Of a DNA stretch of 64,000 bases, positions 40,838 through 52,427 are shown piece after piece. How positions within the stretch are numbered: position 1 is the stretch's first letter; every line of letters begins with the position of its first letter. A program made the translations under genes and the position numbers. The DNA comes from Ricinus communis (Eukaryota > Streptophyta > Magnoliopsida > Malpighiales > Euphorbiaceae), in assembly GCF_019578655.1 (NCBI RefSeq), contig NC_063260.1, forward strand, positions 31,768,888 through 31,832,887, written 5' to 3'. The notes under the pieces are model-generated. The model did no database searches. It had not been told where the DNA came from and worked only from the letters and a program-made list of their open reading frames with translations.

Positions 40838-42335
40838 TCATGAGATATGAAAAGTGAATAATAATACAATTAGCCCATGTTTTAGTTAGCTAGAAGAAAA
40901 GCTTGGGAACTTCTACATTAATATTATTATTGTATTTGTATGGTATGGTGTGGCTGCTTTTTAGAGTAAAAAAGTCTTGTGTTGTAGAACACAAAAAAGT
41001 GAACCGTGGGTAATTTCTGTCATATTCGTATTGCTGAATTAATTAATTTATGTATGAATAAGCCCATAAAATTGTTAGGTTTCCTTCTCATTCTAGTAAA
41101 CACCACTAATACAGTTTGGTTTACAAAAAAACAATTCGGCAACTATTGACTATTAACCATATTAGAAGTAACTGCAGTAGCCATATCTTTTCAAGAAAGT
41201 AACAAAATAGACAGTCCCACCCACTTTGAGAATATATTATCGGCTCTTGTCCCTCCCCCCCCCCCCCCCCCCCACTATATGTAATTAAAAATCTTCAACC
41301 ATTAATGAAAAGTTTGTTCTCTGCCAGTTTCAATGGAACAGCAGAAGACTAAATTCTCAATAATTCGCTGCGCATATACATACATATATAATTAGAACCA
41401 TTGGAACTGGCTCATATAACAAAGAACTAAGGAGCGACCATTGCTTTAACTTGATATTAATAGCACAGGGATGAAGGATGTTAGATTTACATACTGCCAA
41501 TTGAATGGCATTCACTATTTAAGCCAACAGAAGAGGTTAATCTCTTCCTTTTGCGGCAAGACATGTCAGGACAGGATAATCGCACCCATGTTTTTTGGTA
41601 TTTTCAACACACACTTAAACGTCTACAATCATATTTAAGAGCAACAAAATATAGCAAAGTTCATAGAAATCCCCTTTCAGTTCCCAATTTCTCACCACCT
41701 ACAACCCAAAATATAAATTTCAATACTATAGTGTAATAGAATATAGACACATACGAACAGCCTTTTTAATGTCTTCACACTTCACACTTCACACTTCACA
41801 TGACTTTCCCTTTACTTCCAAATAAGAGAGAATCCATTTCGTCACTGTCTCATAAATTTACTAAAAACAATTTCTGCATGCTACACCCAGCAGCTCAACA
41901 AATCAAAATTATAAGTGAACAGATTTTTAAAACTGAAAACATATCTATAGGTTCAAATAATGAAACAAGCAATGTTACATAAGAATCAGGGATCTCATTA
42001 TTAAACCACACTAAGATCAAGCACTAATGTCAAAAGTCCTAGACCAAAAACTAATTTATGAGAAAATCATTAGTATGTGAACAGAGAAACATCACCTCGA
42101 AGAAATTGGAGGCCTTATAAAGAAAGTTCTCTCAAATACATCACTGCTGATATTCAATGCTCGGACAAAAATTCTCAATTCCAAAAGAGAAAACAATCCA
42201 CAATTCAACCCTTCAGCTGAGAAGACGAGCATTTCCATGTTCCAGTTCATGCTCATTATTAGGGAGAACATATGGAGGTAATTCGTTGACACCATGGAGT
42301 ATCAGAGATAAAATCAGAGTACTTAATTACTTCTC
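40838..42335. other. Convergent 3' region between ACO and CLMP1-like gene
   Basis: The two genes end toward each other, so this holds both 3' UTRs. It includes a run of 19 C at 41255-41273 and a short CTTCACA repeat near 41772-41799. No gene is seen. Confidence 0.6.
41255..41273. repeat. Poly-C tract
   Basis: Nineteen C in a row on the + strand, preceded by CCCT. Such pure C/G runs are uncommon in AT-rich plant DNA. The minus strand could form a G-quadruplex. Confidence 0.9.
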
Positions 42336-44690
42336 TCATGCTTTATCCTTCTCCTTGCTCTTTTCTACTTCGCCAACAGTGTCAGTGTTGGCATTCTCAG
42401 CCTTTTTCTCACCTCCTTCAACTGCTTCCCTGTTGGAGCAATGGTTTTTCAAAACCATTGAAATGTCAGCCTCAGAAGCTCCAGCAAGCCTAAAACGTTC
42501 AACTGCAGTATCAAGGTTTTTTTTCCAACCATCCATCCCCAATTTGCATTCAACTTGGGATCTCTCAAAAAGCATGTTACCCCAGAAGAGGTGTATCTGC
42601 GATCTCATCACTGCTGCTTGTTCAGCTGCTTCGTCTGGTGAAATCTCACCCTGACCGCCATTACCCGAGGATTCACTTTCAATGCTTCCTTGTTTCTTCC
42701 TTCTTCTCAACACTTCTTCCTTCTTGCTTGCACTAGGATCTTTTAGCTCATTCGCTCTATGCTCCTCCAGCTTTTCCCACATCTCAGTTGCTGCTTTCAT
42801 CTTCTCCTCTGCACTGTCAAAAAGTTTAAGAGTTTCTGTAGAGTCCCAGCCTGAGAGATCAATTTTCTTAGCAAGTGCAAATGACCAATGAAGTTTGGCC
42901 ATTTCAAACTGCTGCTGTCCCAGTGCCAGCAGCCCCTCATAGAAGTCCGGCTTGATTAACAGCGCCTCCTCATACTTCTCTCTGGCTAAAGAATATTTAT
43001 CCCTCACCCAGTCATAGGCTGCTTGAAGCTGTGCTGCTTTTACCTCCTTTCCAGCAGACTCGTCTAAGGGAATCCGTTTCCTTGCCGCACACATGTGAAC
43101 GTTTCCCCAATTGAAGAAAGCCAGAGCAGCTACCTCCTGGAACTTTAAGGCAGCTTTGTCAAAGAGACTTTGAGCTTCTGCACTTGTCACAGTCTCCTCA
43201 AGTGCCTCAGAACACAGCTCCATTCCAAGCTCATGCAAGTCAATATGAGCATCTGGGTCAATACCAACATGAGTCCTGAAAAGCTGAGCAAACTCAAACA
43301 ACCAATCATCCATCTCTACTTCTCTGCTCTCTGGATCTTCAGAAGCCCCTGTTTTCTCCTTTGGGGCCTCTTTCTCTGCCTTATCAATTTCAGTATCAAC
43401 TGTTTCCAGCACTGATTCACCAAGTGATGAATGGGACCCACTTTCATCCTCCTTGGTCCTTTCAGCCTCAAAAGGTTTCTCCTCCTCTTCTTCCAGCAGA
43501 GGAGGCTCCTGCTCAGGACTCACCTCAACAATATGTAATCTTAACATCCCAGCTGCATCAGTTTTACCGGTATTAGGGTCCTTAGGCAAGAGGCTGTCTG
43601 CAGAGGCCTCTGCCAATCTGAGTTCAGCTGCACATGTTATAGTCACCAAATCGCCATCATTATCTTTATATTTGATCAGGACAGATTTCGAAGATGGAAA
43701 ACGTTTGCTCACTATATCCCTTAGCACTTTAAAACTACAGTTCATTGGCATCTGTGCTAGTCTTATGTCATGATCATAAACAAGTTTCAGCGGCCTCCAC
43801 TGAACTGCTACCTCCGAGACCTGCCCGTGAATGGGCAATGACATTGATGAAGATAGTGATGATTCTCCTCGGTTATCCTTGGCCAGAACAGCTGTAGGTT
43901 TTGAAGAGCCACTTGAAGGCTTCAACACAAGTTTCGGAAGCTGGGTTTTGCTCTCAGGACCATTTTCACTAATCACATTTACTTGTGACTTTTCCAGCTT
44001 GTTACCAGCCAAAATAGCTGATCCCGCAGGTGGAGTTGCAGCCTTCTTGGATACGGGACGGGCTGGTAAACAAGGCCCAAGACCAGCAATTGGTGCACCA
44101 CGAACTGCAGATGCTCCTAATGCAGCAGGAGAAGGACGGCTTTGAAGGTCCTGCTGAGACTCCTGGCGAGGACCTAATGCTGTTCTTAATCTCCGGGCAA
44201 TCTCCAAAGCATCTTGGTGGTTTGGTTCAGCTCCTAACAATATCTGAATATCCTGCATAGCCATTTCATACTTGCCAATGGCCTCAAATGCTCGAGCCCT
44301 CCTAAGGAGAGCTCTTACAAAGCGTGGCTGAACCTGAAGGGCCAGAGTGCATTCGGCAATGACAGTGTCATAGTCAATAGGTTTCATTTGCATCAAGCAA
44401 GCGGCTCTATTGCTGTGGAACACAGCACGATCAGGGTGGGTTTTGGGAGTCAATCGAAGAGCATTATCATACTGTTCAAGAGCACCCACATAATCCTTGT
44501 TTTGGAACCTCTTGTTCCCTTCTTCTTTGAGCTCATGAGCTCGTTTCAAAAATATTGAAGAGTCAAAATCGACAGCACCATTAGCATTTGGGGTGGTTGT
44601 TGAATTTGAACTACTACCGTTATCACCAGTTGATAATACTTGATTTAAACCAGCACTTCCCTTCTTTTTCCTACCACCTGATTTCCCCAT
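42336..44690 (-). CDS. CLMP1: CLMP1/PHOX-type TPR and PB1 domain protein
   Basis: CLUMPED CHLOROPLASTS 1 proteins are needed for plastid separation and positioning, and PHOX relatives bind actomyosin-linked partners. The frame is intronless, 784 residues from MGKSGGRKKKG (five residues after an earlier in-frame Met at 44705). TPR repeats occupy about residues 48-165 (ELKEEGNKRFQNKDYVGALE onward). RPSPAALGASA and GLGPCLP linkers follow. The PB1 domain is at about 300-390 (KLVYDHDIR, IKYKDNDGDLVTI). After an acidic stretch comes the conserved MDDWLFEFAQLFRTHVG and a Lys-rich C-terminus. Slightly longer than Arabidopsis CLMP1 as I remember it (about 750). A GTAAGT donor at about 44871 suggests a 5' UTR intron. 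Confidence 0.93.
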   Translation of the reverse strand: MGKSGGRKKKGSAGLNQVLSTGDNGSSSNSTTTPNANGAVDFDSSIFLKRAHELKEEGNKRFQNKDYVGALEQYDNALRLTPKTHPDRAVFHSNRAACLMQMKPIDYDTVIAECTLALQVQPRFVRALLRRARAFEAIGKYEMAMQDIQILLGAEPNHQDALEIARRLRTALGPRQESQQDLQSRPSPAALGASAVRGAPIAGLGPCLPARPVSKKAATPPAGSAILAGNKLEKSQVNVISENGPESKTQLPKLVLKPSSGSSKPTAVLAKDNRGESSLSSSMSLPIHGQVSEVAVQWRPLKLVYDHDIRLAQMPMNCSFKVLRDIVSKRFPSSKSVLIKYKDNDGDLVTITCAAELRLAEASADSLLPKDPNTGKTDAAGMLRLHIVEVSPEQEPPLLEEEEEKPFEAERTKEDESGSHSSLGESVLETVDTEIDKAEKEAPKEKTGASEDPESREVEMDDWLFEFAQLFRTHVGIDPDAHIDLHELGMELCSEALEETVTSAEAQSLFDKAALKFQEVAALAFFNWGNVHMCAARKRIPLDESAGKEVKAAQLQAAYDWVRDKYSLAREKYEEALLIKPDFYEGLLALGQQQFEMAKLHWSFALAKKIDLSGWDSTETLKLFDSAEEKMKAATEMWEKLEEHRANELKDPSASKKEEVLRRRKKQGSIESESSGNGGQGEISPDEAAEQAAVMRSQIHLFWGNMLFERSQVECKLGMDGWKKNLDTAVERFRLAGASEADISMVLKNHCSNREAVEGGEKKAENANTDTVGEVEKSKEKDKA

Positions 44691-44802
44691 AAAAATTAGC
44701 CTCACCCTTATACCTCACCCACTCAATAACACCCGGGTATATAGATATCCAAGCTCTTATTAAATCAAACTATGATTGAGAGTTGAGCTCTAATAATTGA
44801 AA

Positions 44803-44850
<48 letters not shown>

Positions 44851-45530
44851 AAGCAAAGAGTACTTACAAGGTCAGGTAGAAAGTTGAAGTCTTTGTAGCT
44901 TGTAAACTATCAAAATTGAAGCTAGGATGAAAGTTAATAGTGGGAATTAGAGAATTGCTGAGCGTTGAGCGGAGGTAAAGAAGTGGAGGAGGAAGTGGGC
45001 TTTGGAAAGGGGAAACCCTAGATGGTGCATTCAGCAGATTAATTTAATCAAATAGGAGATGGACCCTGGTGTTAGGTCATTACCAACCCTTGGATGAGTA
45101 GACTACTTGTATTGGCTAATTCGACAATCAGCGCATCCGACGTGGGTTATTTAATCTCTGCTGGCTAAGACGGATACTATAGGCACAAAATAATATATTT
45201 CGTTTTTGCACCTCAACTTTTCTTCTTTTTTTTCTTAAAAAGAAAAAATTATTTATAAATAAATGATAGCACAAAATAAATAATTCGTCTGCAAAACTTC
45301 TCCAATGTAACCACAAAATCAGAGCGGTAAATATGCAATTGATTTTTATAAAAAAATAAAAAAAAATAGCCTTTCTAATTATCCATTAGGTTTACTAAAT
45401 AATATCCACTTTTGAAATAAATACAATTATAATGCTGAAAGTATTATAATAATTGACAAAGCGAGTTCAATAAAATATTATGGGAAAAGGAGAGAGGAGG
45501 GGGGTGGGGGGGGACAAAGTTGTAATTTTG

Positions 45531-45590
45531 GACACGTGAAAAGAGAGTGCTGCCTAGGGTTAGCTCAGTTAACCCCTTTATAAAAACCCA
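45531..45590 (+). promoter_or_regulatory. Orphan promoter-like block
   Basis: A CACGTG G-box (45533), the telo-box-like word AGGGTTA (45557) and TATAAAAA (45579-45586) occur in order within 60 bp on the + strand. This order is common in promoters of plant ribosomal and snoRNA genes. No clear product follows. Confidence 0.35.
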
Positions 45591-45598
45591 AGCAACAG

Positions 45599-45676
45599 AT
45601 GGAAGGCCTCTGCTCTAAACTCTCCTTCGCCGCTGCATTCTGTGATTCTCAAATCAAGTTTTCAAAATCTTTTTAA
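45599..45676 (+). CDS. Possible 25-residue small ORF behind the orphan promoter
   Basis: The first ATG after the TATA-like box opens a frame of 25 residues, MEGLCSKLSFAAAFCDSQ onward, ending TAA. It may be a real micropeptide, an upstream ORF of a spliced transcript, or chance. No family is recognised. Confidence 0.2.
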   Translation: MEGLCSKLSFAAAFCDSQIKFSKSF

Positions 45677-46496
45677 GCATATTTGTTAAAATCAAAACTT
45701 TTGAACAAATTCTTCAGATTCTGCTGTTCTCTGTTTTTTAGAAAAGAAGAAACAAATTGTTTGAAAGGTTTTTGAGATGTAAAAAAAAAAAAAGAAAGGC
45801 CTCCGTTCTGTAAAAGAGTCAGATGAAGGGACAGGAATTAGGAATGTCTCTTTGTCTGGAACAGAGGGAGGTATATCAATTTCGGTAGGCCGAGATATCG
45901 TTTCAGTCGTCATTCTTCCATTGACGATTCGATTGTTGCTCGTCCACATTTTATTTTTATTTGAATGCCAATACGGATGTTGTTGGTGATTACTGTTTTT
46001 TCTTTGAGAAAAGAAAAAGAAGAAGAAAATTGATGAGAATGGCGGGTGTATCTGAATTGGACAGTAAAACATTGGACATTGACTCTGTCACTTTTGTTTT
46101 GCTAAGAAAATGTGTTCCTTCTTTCGATGAATCTTGCATTTTCTTTTCTCCGACTACTCGATTCGATTGGTTTGGGTGGCTGACAATAGCAAACTTAAGT
46201 TGTGGCGGTGAGGCTCAACATTCGACATTCAACAAGGCAATTAAATTAAATATGGCCCCACCCACCCACCTCTACCTTTTCAATTTTGTGTCGATGAAAT
46301 GTTTTTCTATAATAATCAATCAACTTTCGGTGCCCCCACCACCCGCAAATTGCGCAATCACTCCCAAAAATCGCAAACATAAAAGTCATTCTAGCACACT
46401 ACACTCTAAAATGGAATTCATACATTTAACAGAAGCAAATAACAGCAACAAATAGCTTACAACTTGAAAACATTCATTCTAAACTTAAACTCAAGT

Positions 46497-47764
46497 TCAA
46501 GTATAACCTTGCTTGTATCTTCGAAATATGTCTTCTGTTTTAGCATTCCTGAAGGCACAGCAACCTAACAAATACACACATATCAAGGCAACAAGAGTAA
46601 TCAGCAGTATGATATCTGCCCTTCTCCATTCTTTCTTAATATTCGCCAACAATCCAGCCTTGCACGAATCACAACTGTAGCAAAGTTGATTTTGGTCATT
46701 GTTCCAATTCAGGCAGTCCATATCTGCAGCATTGTTGATAGGACTTATCCAGTACGTTGGATTCACAAATGTATACCCACATTGGGTAGGAGGCTTACAG
46801 CATCCTGACTGTAAAGCAACAAAAATTAACAACATAAAACATGAGTTTAGCTTTTATCATTCAACGTTTACAAGACCCCTCTTGTTAAAGAAAAAAATAA
46901 ATAAAAGGGTTACTCTTATAGTGCCAAAGAAAGTAGTGTTTCTATATTACTTTCCATATTACTCTTTAAAGTGAAATATCAAGAAGGTCGCATTCCTTCG
47001 TTTCGGGACAAAAACAATATCATATAACTAGGAGGATAAAATCTCATAAACAAAAATGTGTTTCTACAATGACCATGAACAGGATAGATACAGTAATGAC
47101 CTAAAACAGAGAATTTTTTTTTCTCTTTTCCTTCCGTTGAAGATTTAATTCCTTTTCTTTTTCTTAATCTTAGTAGAGATTTTCTTCCAGATTTAAGTTA
47201 TGTGATTTAAACATGGAAGCTCAACTAAAATTAAAAATAAGAAGAAGAGAAAAAGTAAAAGTTTACCTGTAAGGGGGTAATACGAGCATTAAAAAAATCT
47301 TGAGCCATGCGATAACTCTGATTCAGCTCAGCACACATACTGCTAGAGCTAAGGCAGCTTCTGATTCGATCCCACTTATAAGAACTTTGAACCCTTTGGC
47401 GAAGCCATCCTGAATAATCATCAAGGTGATACTCCAAGTAGGTTCTACTTGGTGCAAGGTGACCCGAGCCCCTAAGGGTGACCATATAAATGAAAACCAC
47501 CAAACATGCAAGCAATATTATAAGGATGAGCATTGCAATGAGATAAAATATTAGGAGCCATGGGATTCTCCAAAATCCTCCTACGAACCCTGCTAAAGCC
47601 ACAACCAAAATGAGTATGCCCAAAATGATGACTGGCCATTGTAGAATCCTCACGCAAGAGTTGTCGGGCTCCATTGCCAGCCAGATCCCAGCACCGATGA
47701 TCGGTATAGAGAGGAGCATTGCAACGAAGTTGATGGCACCGATAACATTATTGCTGAGTGCCAT
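46497..47764 (-). CDS. TET8: Tetraspanin, TET8-like
   Basis: Plant tetraspanins organise plasma-membrane domains; TET8 and TET9 mark exosome-like vesicles. Two exons: 47764-47267 and 46808-46497, giving 269 residues. Four membrane segments lie at about residues 8-28, 43-65, 70-95 and 235-255. The large extracellular loop carries GCCKPP (a plant tetraspanin signature), QCGYTFVNPTYW and further Cys pairs (CYSCDSC). The tail CAFRNAKTEDIFRRYKQGY is short and basic. The single intron falls just before the GCCKPP motif, as in relatives. The start codon is the first ATG and gives a normal N-terminus, MALSNNVIGAINF. Confidence 0.95.
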
Positions 47765-48109
47765 AGTTTGGAGTATGTTTTAGGCAGGCAGGTTCTGTTT
47801 TGCTGCTATGGAGCTCAGACAATGACAATGGAAAGAAAAGAAAAGGGGGGGTAGAGTACTAGTGATAGATGTTGAAAAATAGCTAAAATGACCAGCTTTA
47901 GTCATATGATATGATGCCCCACTCCATTTTTATTCCTTACTTGGATCCATGACAAGTAAAGAAAAGATGACCCTTTTTAATAGTGTTTTTGGCCCAATGA
48001 CTCTGAGCAGCTACTTTTTGAAAAGGAGTTCCTTGTATTGGAAAGACGAGAGATTTAAAAAAAAAAAAAGAAAAAAAAAAAAAGGGAAGAAATTAGTTGT
48101 ATGCAACTT

Positions 48110-48745
48110 TTTGTTTTTTTTTTCTTTGAACAATTAAACTTCATTGCATGAAATGGGCAAAGCCCAACGAAGTTGGGCAAGTTACATATAATTAAAACTA
48201 AGTTAACAATATTGTAATCCTAACAGATAAAAGGAAGAGCAGCGGCTTTAGTGCTTCAAGAACCCCAACGTGCAAATCCAAAGAGGGAATAGTTGTTGCT
48301 ATGCTTTTGCACTTTGGCTTGGAAAAATAGCAACTAAATCATGCATTGATATATAAACGGAGGAGGGGGAAAGATCATCCCCGAAAGCCAAAGGCAAACA
48401 CCTCTGAAGCCATTTTCACCCGAGATCAGAGTGTAGACAACTTGACTACTTCGCTAATAAAGGCGAAAACAATGATGCTGCTAGATGCAAAGTAAATCCC
48501 TTGCTTCTGTGCCTCTTGGAAGAAACAGGTACAAAAGCCACTTGAGCACTTAGAAGCAAACTTGAGATCTTTGATATGAAACCAACAAAAGCATAAAGCA
48601 TTTGAAAACATAGAACATCGCCTACTTAGAGGCACTAGGAAATTATATATATGTGAGAGGAAAGGAAAATCCTAAAGAACAAAGTGGGTAAAATCTAGAG
48701 GGAGAATTTGTAAAGAGAGACAAAAGAAAAACAAGATTATGGGGC
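48110..48745 (-). mobile_element. Retroposed insert with poly-A tail and 15 bp target duplication
   Basis: A 636 bp segment is flanked by identical copies of AGTTGTATGCAACTT (48095-48109 and 48746-48760). On the minus strand it ends in an A-rich tail. A 15 bp duplication plus an A tail is the mark of LINE-driven target-primed insertion. The minus-strand frame at 48635-48426 is Cys/Phe-rich but matches nothing I know. It could be a 5'-truncated LINE, a SINE-like copy or a processed transcript. Confidence 0.65.
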
Positions 48746-49080
48746 AGTTGTATGCAACTTAACTTAAGCTTTAATTGGTATGTGCTTTTGGAACTTTTAT
48801 TTTCCCGGTTTTCTGTTATTCGTTTTATGGCCCTTCAAAAAGTTTGGTACTTGCTACACTCATTTAAAGTGATATGTTTATATAGGAACAATGGCCAATT
48901 TCACCCCTGAACTTTTGTGATTTGGGCCAAACAAACCTATTTTTACCTTTTTAGCTCAGATACTTGCCATTTTTAGCTCATATAATAACCTCTGTTTCTA
49001 TATGGAAAATAAATTGATGATACCCACACTTACAAACCAAAACATAAAATGACTTCTTTTCTTTTTCCTCTTTTCGTATG

Positions 49081-49082
<2 letters not shown>

Positions 49083-49124
<42 letters not shown>
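49083..49124. repeat. AT microsatellite
   Basis: About twenty-one AT units followed by GTATGTATG, close to the 3' end of the PTOX gene. Confidence 0.95.
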
Positions 49125-49136
<12 letters not shown>

Positions 49137-49198
49137 CATTTGTAAGCAAATACTTAGGATCTACACTGTTTCTTTTTGTATACAGTACCAAAAATAAA

Positions 49199-52100
49199 TT
49201 AACCCCCTCTAATCTCTTCTTTTGATGGAGCTGACGTCAAAGATTTCTTCATACAATCAACAATCCCTTCACAATCTGCTTCCGGAAGGATGCAGCCTGA
49301 TACATCCTCAATATCATTCTCTACATGTGAATGGGGAGACCGAAGGTTCCCGTGAGTCTGACAAGCCCTCATGGTTTTACAGTGTTCAGCTTCATCATCT
49401 CTGATGTTCAAAAATACATCATACAAATTATCTGCAAGGGAGAATAGTTGAAAAACAAACATTGCATCTGTCACTGTCTCAATTAAAAACCAGGAAAAAT
49501 AAAATAAGCTCTTAAAATATCAAAGTTTCTCATAATAATATAGGGCAGGGCAGGGCATGTTACCTATTTTCGGCCTTCGAGAATGGGGAGCTCTGGAAGT
49601 TTGAAATTCATCTGGGAAAGGATTTGAGAAAGCATCAGTTCAGCTCACATGTTAGAAGACGATGATAGGCCATCAGGAGACAAACTTACCAAACAGGTAC
49701 AAGTCACCCTCTGTATAGTATTTTACAGCAACTTCAGGTGCAGGCAATTTTTTCAACTCCTCTATAAATAAAGACAGACAACCAGTATATATCAGTATTG
49801 GTGCACTTGTAAATGGAGAATAGCGAATCTATAATGTTAAACAACGGATGAGGATTATTCATCTAACTGTTTGCACTTGCAGACAAAAGGATCTCTTAAA
49901 TCATTAAACTGTGGATATAATAGCACTCAGGGGGTGCATAAAATTCCTCACAACCAGAGATAGGTGAAACTAATTCGACTTATATCATGGTAGGTATTAT
50001 TGGTTAGTCGGACAACAAATAGTTAACCTAATAAACAAGGAAACAAAGAAGCAAGCAACTAGAATTAATAATACATCTGAAACTTTGTGACGCAGATGAC
50101 ACATGAGCATGAAAAACAATCCTAGGATTACCAGTCAGCATATCAAACTCTTAAATATATACCTCCTTGTGCCTTGATGAATTTGTCATAAGTTGCATAT
50201 GCATGGCTTTCCACGCATTCAGAAAAATGATCTGCCGAAATGACAAATTTAAGCATATCAAAATCATCATATTTAACAGCATTTAGATGCTTGCAAAGTC
50301 AAACAAAGAAAAGTAGCTCTATATTATGATGTGTTCTTTTCTGACTTAAAATCATCCATAACAAAAGAAAACAACAGGTCTACAACTAGTATAGGGAAAC
50401 CCAAGAAACAGATTATGTTTCCATATATCATAAAGGCTTGCTTCCTTGCTCCATTATATGGTTCCATTTAGGATCTCACTCAATGAATGAGATCTCAGGA
50501 TGCAAGGCAGACAATATCAAAAAGTAAAATGTAGGTATACTTACAAGCCATTCTTGGACTTAATGCATACATGAAGACTGTCATAATATAGTATATGATT
50601 GCTATATGTTGTGCAAGAAACCGATCAAACCACCAAGAGTTACCCCCCAATTCCTGCAACCAAATCACCATGCTGTTAGAATCAAATAAACCATGCAGCA
50701 CTACTACAATAATTCCATTAAATTGGCAGCCCAAATTCAAATTCAGGTGAGAGAGAGAAAAGATATTTAGGTGCAAGTGCAGGAGGGCAGATATGCATTT
50801 GTGTGCTTACACCCTCTGCATTTCTCCACTTTCTCACTGATTAGTATTGGTACTAATTTCATTCATCAATATTATATTTTTCCAATTTATTTGTTTCAAA
50901 TAAAAGAAACTATGCAAGATATCATAGATGGAAATAGGAAGAGATTGGCGTAAGTAACATAACAAGATTTGATGGATTTGACAGAGAAACAAGCTCCCTA
51001 TCATAAGTAACATTATAACAAGAACACACAGCATAACTTGTCCGACTACCAAAAACTACGAAGTAAGATGAATGAACAAGAAACTATAAAAATCTAAATG
51101 TGTAATTATATTAATATAAAGAATACCTACTTCCATGATAAGCAAATGGTGCATTTCATTCCAGCTCTCAGCAAAATGTACTTTAAGATAATCTGCTCTT
51201 CTCCACCAACCAAAACTCTCATACATGTGCAAGACAGACATAAAAGCTGCTACAGCAATCAAATGATTATGAGAGGTCACGACTAGGAAAATAAACAATT
51301 TTATATACTATTCAAAGGAAACCTGGGCCAGAATCATAGAGGTTTTGAGAAAAGACAGCAATACGTAAACGTGACCTAGATCACATTTTCAATAAGACAA
51401 AACCACAGAAATAACTTTTCATTCCCTGTGATGTGTAATTCCAAATGAATCACGTTTTCTGGCATGTTGTTGATAATGTTATGATATACGCAAGCATAAT
51501 CAAGTATACAAACATGTCCTGGAGATCATTCCCTAGCCAATAGCAGCAGTATAAATGGGGTAACCCATCAAACTCTTCACAGGTAACATTGAAGGATCCC
51601 CAGCTAGTTAATTTTGCAATAAGACTTGCTAATAATGGCCATTAGATAACTTTTGAATGTAAAAGGGAACATTGGCACACACCAAAATATGGAACCCTTG
51701 CAATAGTTTCCAGCACAAAGAACCTTGCATAATCACGGTCATGGTAGAAAGCGTCTAGGATCTTTATGACTGAATCCTGGAAAGAACAAGAGGGTGTAAG
51801 TATAATCAGATGAGGAAATCCTAAACCATGGGTTACATCCAGCTGAAAGAAAATGTTAAAAGTTTTCAATTCACATTTTGTCAAATAAGCACAATGACAA
51901 ATAAACCGGCAGCACTAGATCAATTCATGGAGCTTTTAACATAAGAAAAAAAGTAAATAAAAAAATGAAAAGAAAAAGGAAGAGAAGATAATAGAACTTG
52001 CCGTGAGAAAGACATTGACAGATTGTTCAAGCTTGATAACCCATCTCTCCAGAGAAGTATCCGGTGGGTCCCCACCTGTTCGTCCTCCTTTGCCGTCATC

Positions 52101-52427
52101 ATCATCAGTAAAAGATTTGGGTTGAAATGTTTCGTCTATTACCACTTTCTCCTCATTTTCCCGCAAAACTGTTGCTTGGACTCGACATAACTTTCTATAA
52201 AAAGCATTTGGAACTTTATTAAGAAAATTGGAAGATAGTGAATAGAATGAAGAGAGAAATGATTGGAAAAGTCGCCAAGAAAGTACTTACCCAGTAGCTT
52301 TAAATCGAGGGGAAGAGAGGCTAATAAAAGACAAACCGTTACGGGAGCTGAAAGAAGAAAGGGCTTTAGAATTTGAGATTGCATAAACAGCAGCAGTTGT
52401 AGTAGGCGAGATACTCATCGTTGCCAT
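49199..52427 (-). CDS. PTOX: Plastid terminal oxidase (IMMUTANS)
   Basis: PTOX is a thylakoid diiron plastoquinol oxidase needed for carotenoid desaturation and chlororespiration. Nine exons: 52427-52291, 52194-52002, 51776-51683, 51246-51131, 50653-50545, 50231-50163, 49761-49690, 49611-49564 and 49431-49199, giving 356 residues. The Ser/Thr-rich N-terminus (MATMSISPTTTAA) fits a plastid transit peptide. Diiron-ligand blocks are ETIARVPYF, ESWNEMHHLL, ECVESHAY and DDEAEHCKTM. Exon 8 is 48 bp and adds the 16-residue insert DEFQTSRAPHSRRPKI, which separates PTOX from mitochondrial AOX. Intron 2 starts with a GC donor (CTCACG|GCAAGT). No damage is seen. Confidence 0.96.

Larger units (their letters stand above)
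44691..46496. other. Intergenic region upstream of CLMP1-like gene
   Basis: Contains the CLMP1 leader with a GA repeat at 44820-44847. It also holds a compact promoter-like block near 45530-45590 facing the + strand, and the 3' side of the tetraspanin gene. Open frames at 45692-46072 and 45961-46455 lack family features. Confidence 0.5.
47765..49198. other. Intergenic region with a retroposed insert
   Basis: Holds the tetraspanin promoter, poly-A tracts, the insert described separately and an AT microsatellite next to the PTOX 3' end. No host gene is seen. Confidence 0.6.

Noticed and set aside
45961..46455. 164-codon + strand frame
   Set aside because: Begins at TTG, has no recognisable domain and overlaps the 3' side of the tetraspanin gene.
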